Assembly (NCBI GenBank): GCA_946482385.1
Contig: CAMLRI010000072.1
Coordinates: forward strand, 1 to 8,070
Source: an uncultured Cellvibrio sp.
GTDB taxonomy: Bacteria; Pseudomonadota; Gammaproteobacteria; Pseudomonadales; Cellvibrionaceae
DNA length: 8,070 nt
Direction of reading: 5' to 3'
The position numbers and the translations under genes are program-made. The notes below the pieces were generated by a model, which was given only the letters and a program-made list of their open reading frames with translations, ran no database searches and was not told the DNA's origin. This document shows, in pieces, positions 6,679 to 8,070 of the stretch (positions within the stretch are counted from its first letter, which is position 1; every line of letters begins with the position of its first letter).

Positions 6679-8070
6679 TTAACGGCGGTTGATGCGGTTA
6701 ATGCCATCTAACGCGGCAATGCGATAAGCCTCCGCCATAGTGGGGTAGTTGAAGGTCGTTTGCAGGAAATATTCGATAGAATTCCCCTCGCCTGCCTGGC
6801 TCATAATCGCCTGGCCGATATGCACAATCTCGGCAGCCTCGGCGCCAAAGCAGTGAACCCCCAACAACTCCAGTGTTTCAACATGGAATAGCAGTTTGAG
6901 CATACCCACATCATCGCCACTGATCTGGCCCCGCGCGGTATTTTTAAACAGCGCGCGCCCCACTTCATAAGGCACTTTGGCACGTGTCAATTCGGTTTCG
7001 GTTTTACCCACCGAACTGATTTCCGGCAGCGTGTAAATCCCGGTAGGCACGTCCTGCACCAACAGGCACTCGCTGCCAAAAATTCCACCGGTTACCGCCC
7101 TGCCCTGGCCATAGGAAGCACTGGCCAAACTGGGCCAGCCAATCACATCACCCACGGCGTAGATATTGGCAATTGCCGTGCGGTATTGCGCATCCACTTT
7201 CAGGTTGCCGCGATGATCCGCCTCCAAACCTATGGCTGGCAAATTGAGTGTATCGGTATTGCCGGTGCGGCCATTACACCAAAGTATGGCGTCGGCCTTA
7301 AGGCGCTTGCCGGATTTTAAATGCAGGGTAACGCTGGAATCGCTCGCCTCAATCGCTTCGTATTCCTCGTTATGACGCACAGTCACACCGCTGTCGCGCA
7401 GGTGATAGCTGAGCGCATCGGAAATTTCATCGTCGAGGAATGACAAGAGTCGCTCGCGGTTATTGATTAAATCCACGCGCATGCCCAAGCCGGAAAAAAT
7501 TGAGGCATATTCACAACCAATAACACCAGCACCATAAATAATAATGTGGCGCGGGGTGTGGGCCATTTCCAGAATGGTGTCGCTATCGTAAATGCGCGGG
7601 TGATTAAAGTTCACATCCGCCGGGCGATAGGGGCGCGAACCTGTGGCGATAATAATCTGCTCGGCGCGAATGGTCTCGCGACCGCCATCCAACATGGCCA
7701 GGCCGATGGTGTTGGCATCAATAAAAGATGCCTGGCCAATATGCACATTAACGCGGTTGCGCACATAAAAATTGGTATGCAGCTCCACTTGTTTGGGAAT
7801 AACTTTGGCTGCCGACTGCAGTACCAGCGGAAAGGTCAGGCGACGGCTGTCACCTATCTCGCGGAACAGGCTGTTGCCCTTGAACTGAATGATTTGTTTA
7901 ACTACATGGCGCAGGGATTTGGAGGGAATGGTGCCCTTGTGTGCACAGCTGCCGCCCACCAATGCCCGATTTTCTATCACAGCAACACGCTTGCCAATTT
8001 TTGCCGCTGCTATGGCAGCGCTCTCACCCGATGGGCCAGAACCTATTACTAACAGGTCATAACTGTGGTC
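6679..8070 (-). CDS. sthA: Soluble pyridine nucleotide transhydrogenase, 5'-truncated by window edge
   Basis: Cytoplasmic FAD enzyme that transfers hydride between NADPH and NAD+, balancing the two pools without using the proton gradient. 463 residues are visible against 466 in E. coli SthA, and the first visible ones ([15 protein letters not shown]) align near its N-terminus, so only a few codons are missing. The FAD-binding GSGPSG is at 10-15. The active-site region is [13 protein letters not shown] at 39-51, with one Cys where lipoamide dehydrogenases have a redox pair; this is the family's usual state. ATGSRPYRP lies at 142-150, the NAD(P)-binding [11 protein letters not shown] at 180-190, the second FAD contact [11 protein letters not shown] at 304-314, and the dimerisation end [13 protein letters not shown] at 438-450. 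One oddity is SYGQGR at 319-324, where I recall YDQGR in relatives. It converges on the bidirectional terminator. Confidence 0.97.
   Translation of the reverse strand, partial: DHSYDLLVIGSGPSGESAAIAAAKIGKRVAVIENRALVGGSCAHKGTIPSKSLRHVVKQIIQFKGNSLFREIGDSRRLTFPLVLQSAAKVIPKQVELHTNFYVRNRVNVHIGQASFIDANTIGLAMLDGGRETIRAEQIIIATGSRPYRPADVNFNHPRIYDSDTILEMAHTPRHIIIYGAGVIGCEYASIFSGLGMRVDLINNRERLLSFLDDEISDALSYHLRDSGVTVRHNEEYEAIEASDSSVTLHLKSGKRLKADAILWCNGRTGNTDTLNLPAIGLEADHRGNLKVDAQYRTAIANIYAVGDVIGWPSLASASYGQGRAVTGGIFGSECLLVQDVPTGIYTLPEISSVGKTETELTRAKVPYEVGRALFKNTARGQISGDDVGMLKLLFHVETLELLGVHCFGAEAAEIVHIGQAIMSQAGEGNSIEYFLQTTFNYPTMAEAYRIAALDGINRINRR

Overview
The window is ordinary chromosomal core sequence from a gammaproteobacterium. 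Protein similarity and gene order (comEC, DUF2062, lolE, lolD, lolC, PilZ protein, sthA) resemble Pseudomonas and its relatives. A Cellvibrio-like member of the order is my best guess, from recall and not from a search. The window is densely coded, with no insertion sequence, phage gene, CRISPR array, tRNA or rRNA that I can see. Two genes run off the edges.

Layout, left to right. (1) 1-1670, minus: the N-terminal 556 codons of comEC, the DNA-uptake channel. The reading frame is intact but its stop codon lies left of the window. (2) 1671-1815: a divergent intergenic region with nested inverted repeats. (3) 1816-2349, plus: a DUF2062 membrane protein whose stop codon directly abuts that of lolE, with no base between them. 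(4) 2350-5546, minus: a tight lolC-lolD-lolE operon (18-bp gap, then a 7-bp overlap) encoding the complete LolCDE lipoprotein-release ABC transporter. (5) 5547-5667: the divergent region between lolC and a PilZ gene. (6) 5668-6596, plus: a PilZ-domain protein with a helical insert, then a small secreted protein, probably co-transcribed. (7) 6626-6662: a strong bidirectional terminator. (8) 6679-8070, minus: sthA, soluble pyridine nucleotide transhydrogenase, lacking only its first few codons.

Functionally, LolCDE extracts outer-membrane lipoproteins from the inner membrane and hands them to LolA. ComEC, DUF2062 and the small secreted protein are also envelope-located. The PilZ protein suggests a cyclic-di-GMP-responsive function, and SthA balances NADH and NADPH in the cytoplasm. 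I found no convincing undescribed system. The items most worth checking are the PilZ protein with its split motif, the small secreted protein beside it, the symmetric repeats between comEC and the DUF2062 gene, and a possible lolCDE terminator inside the DUF2062 coding sequence.
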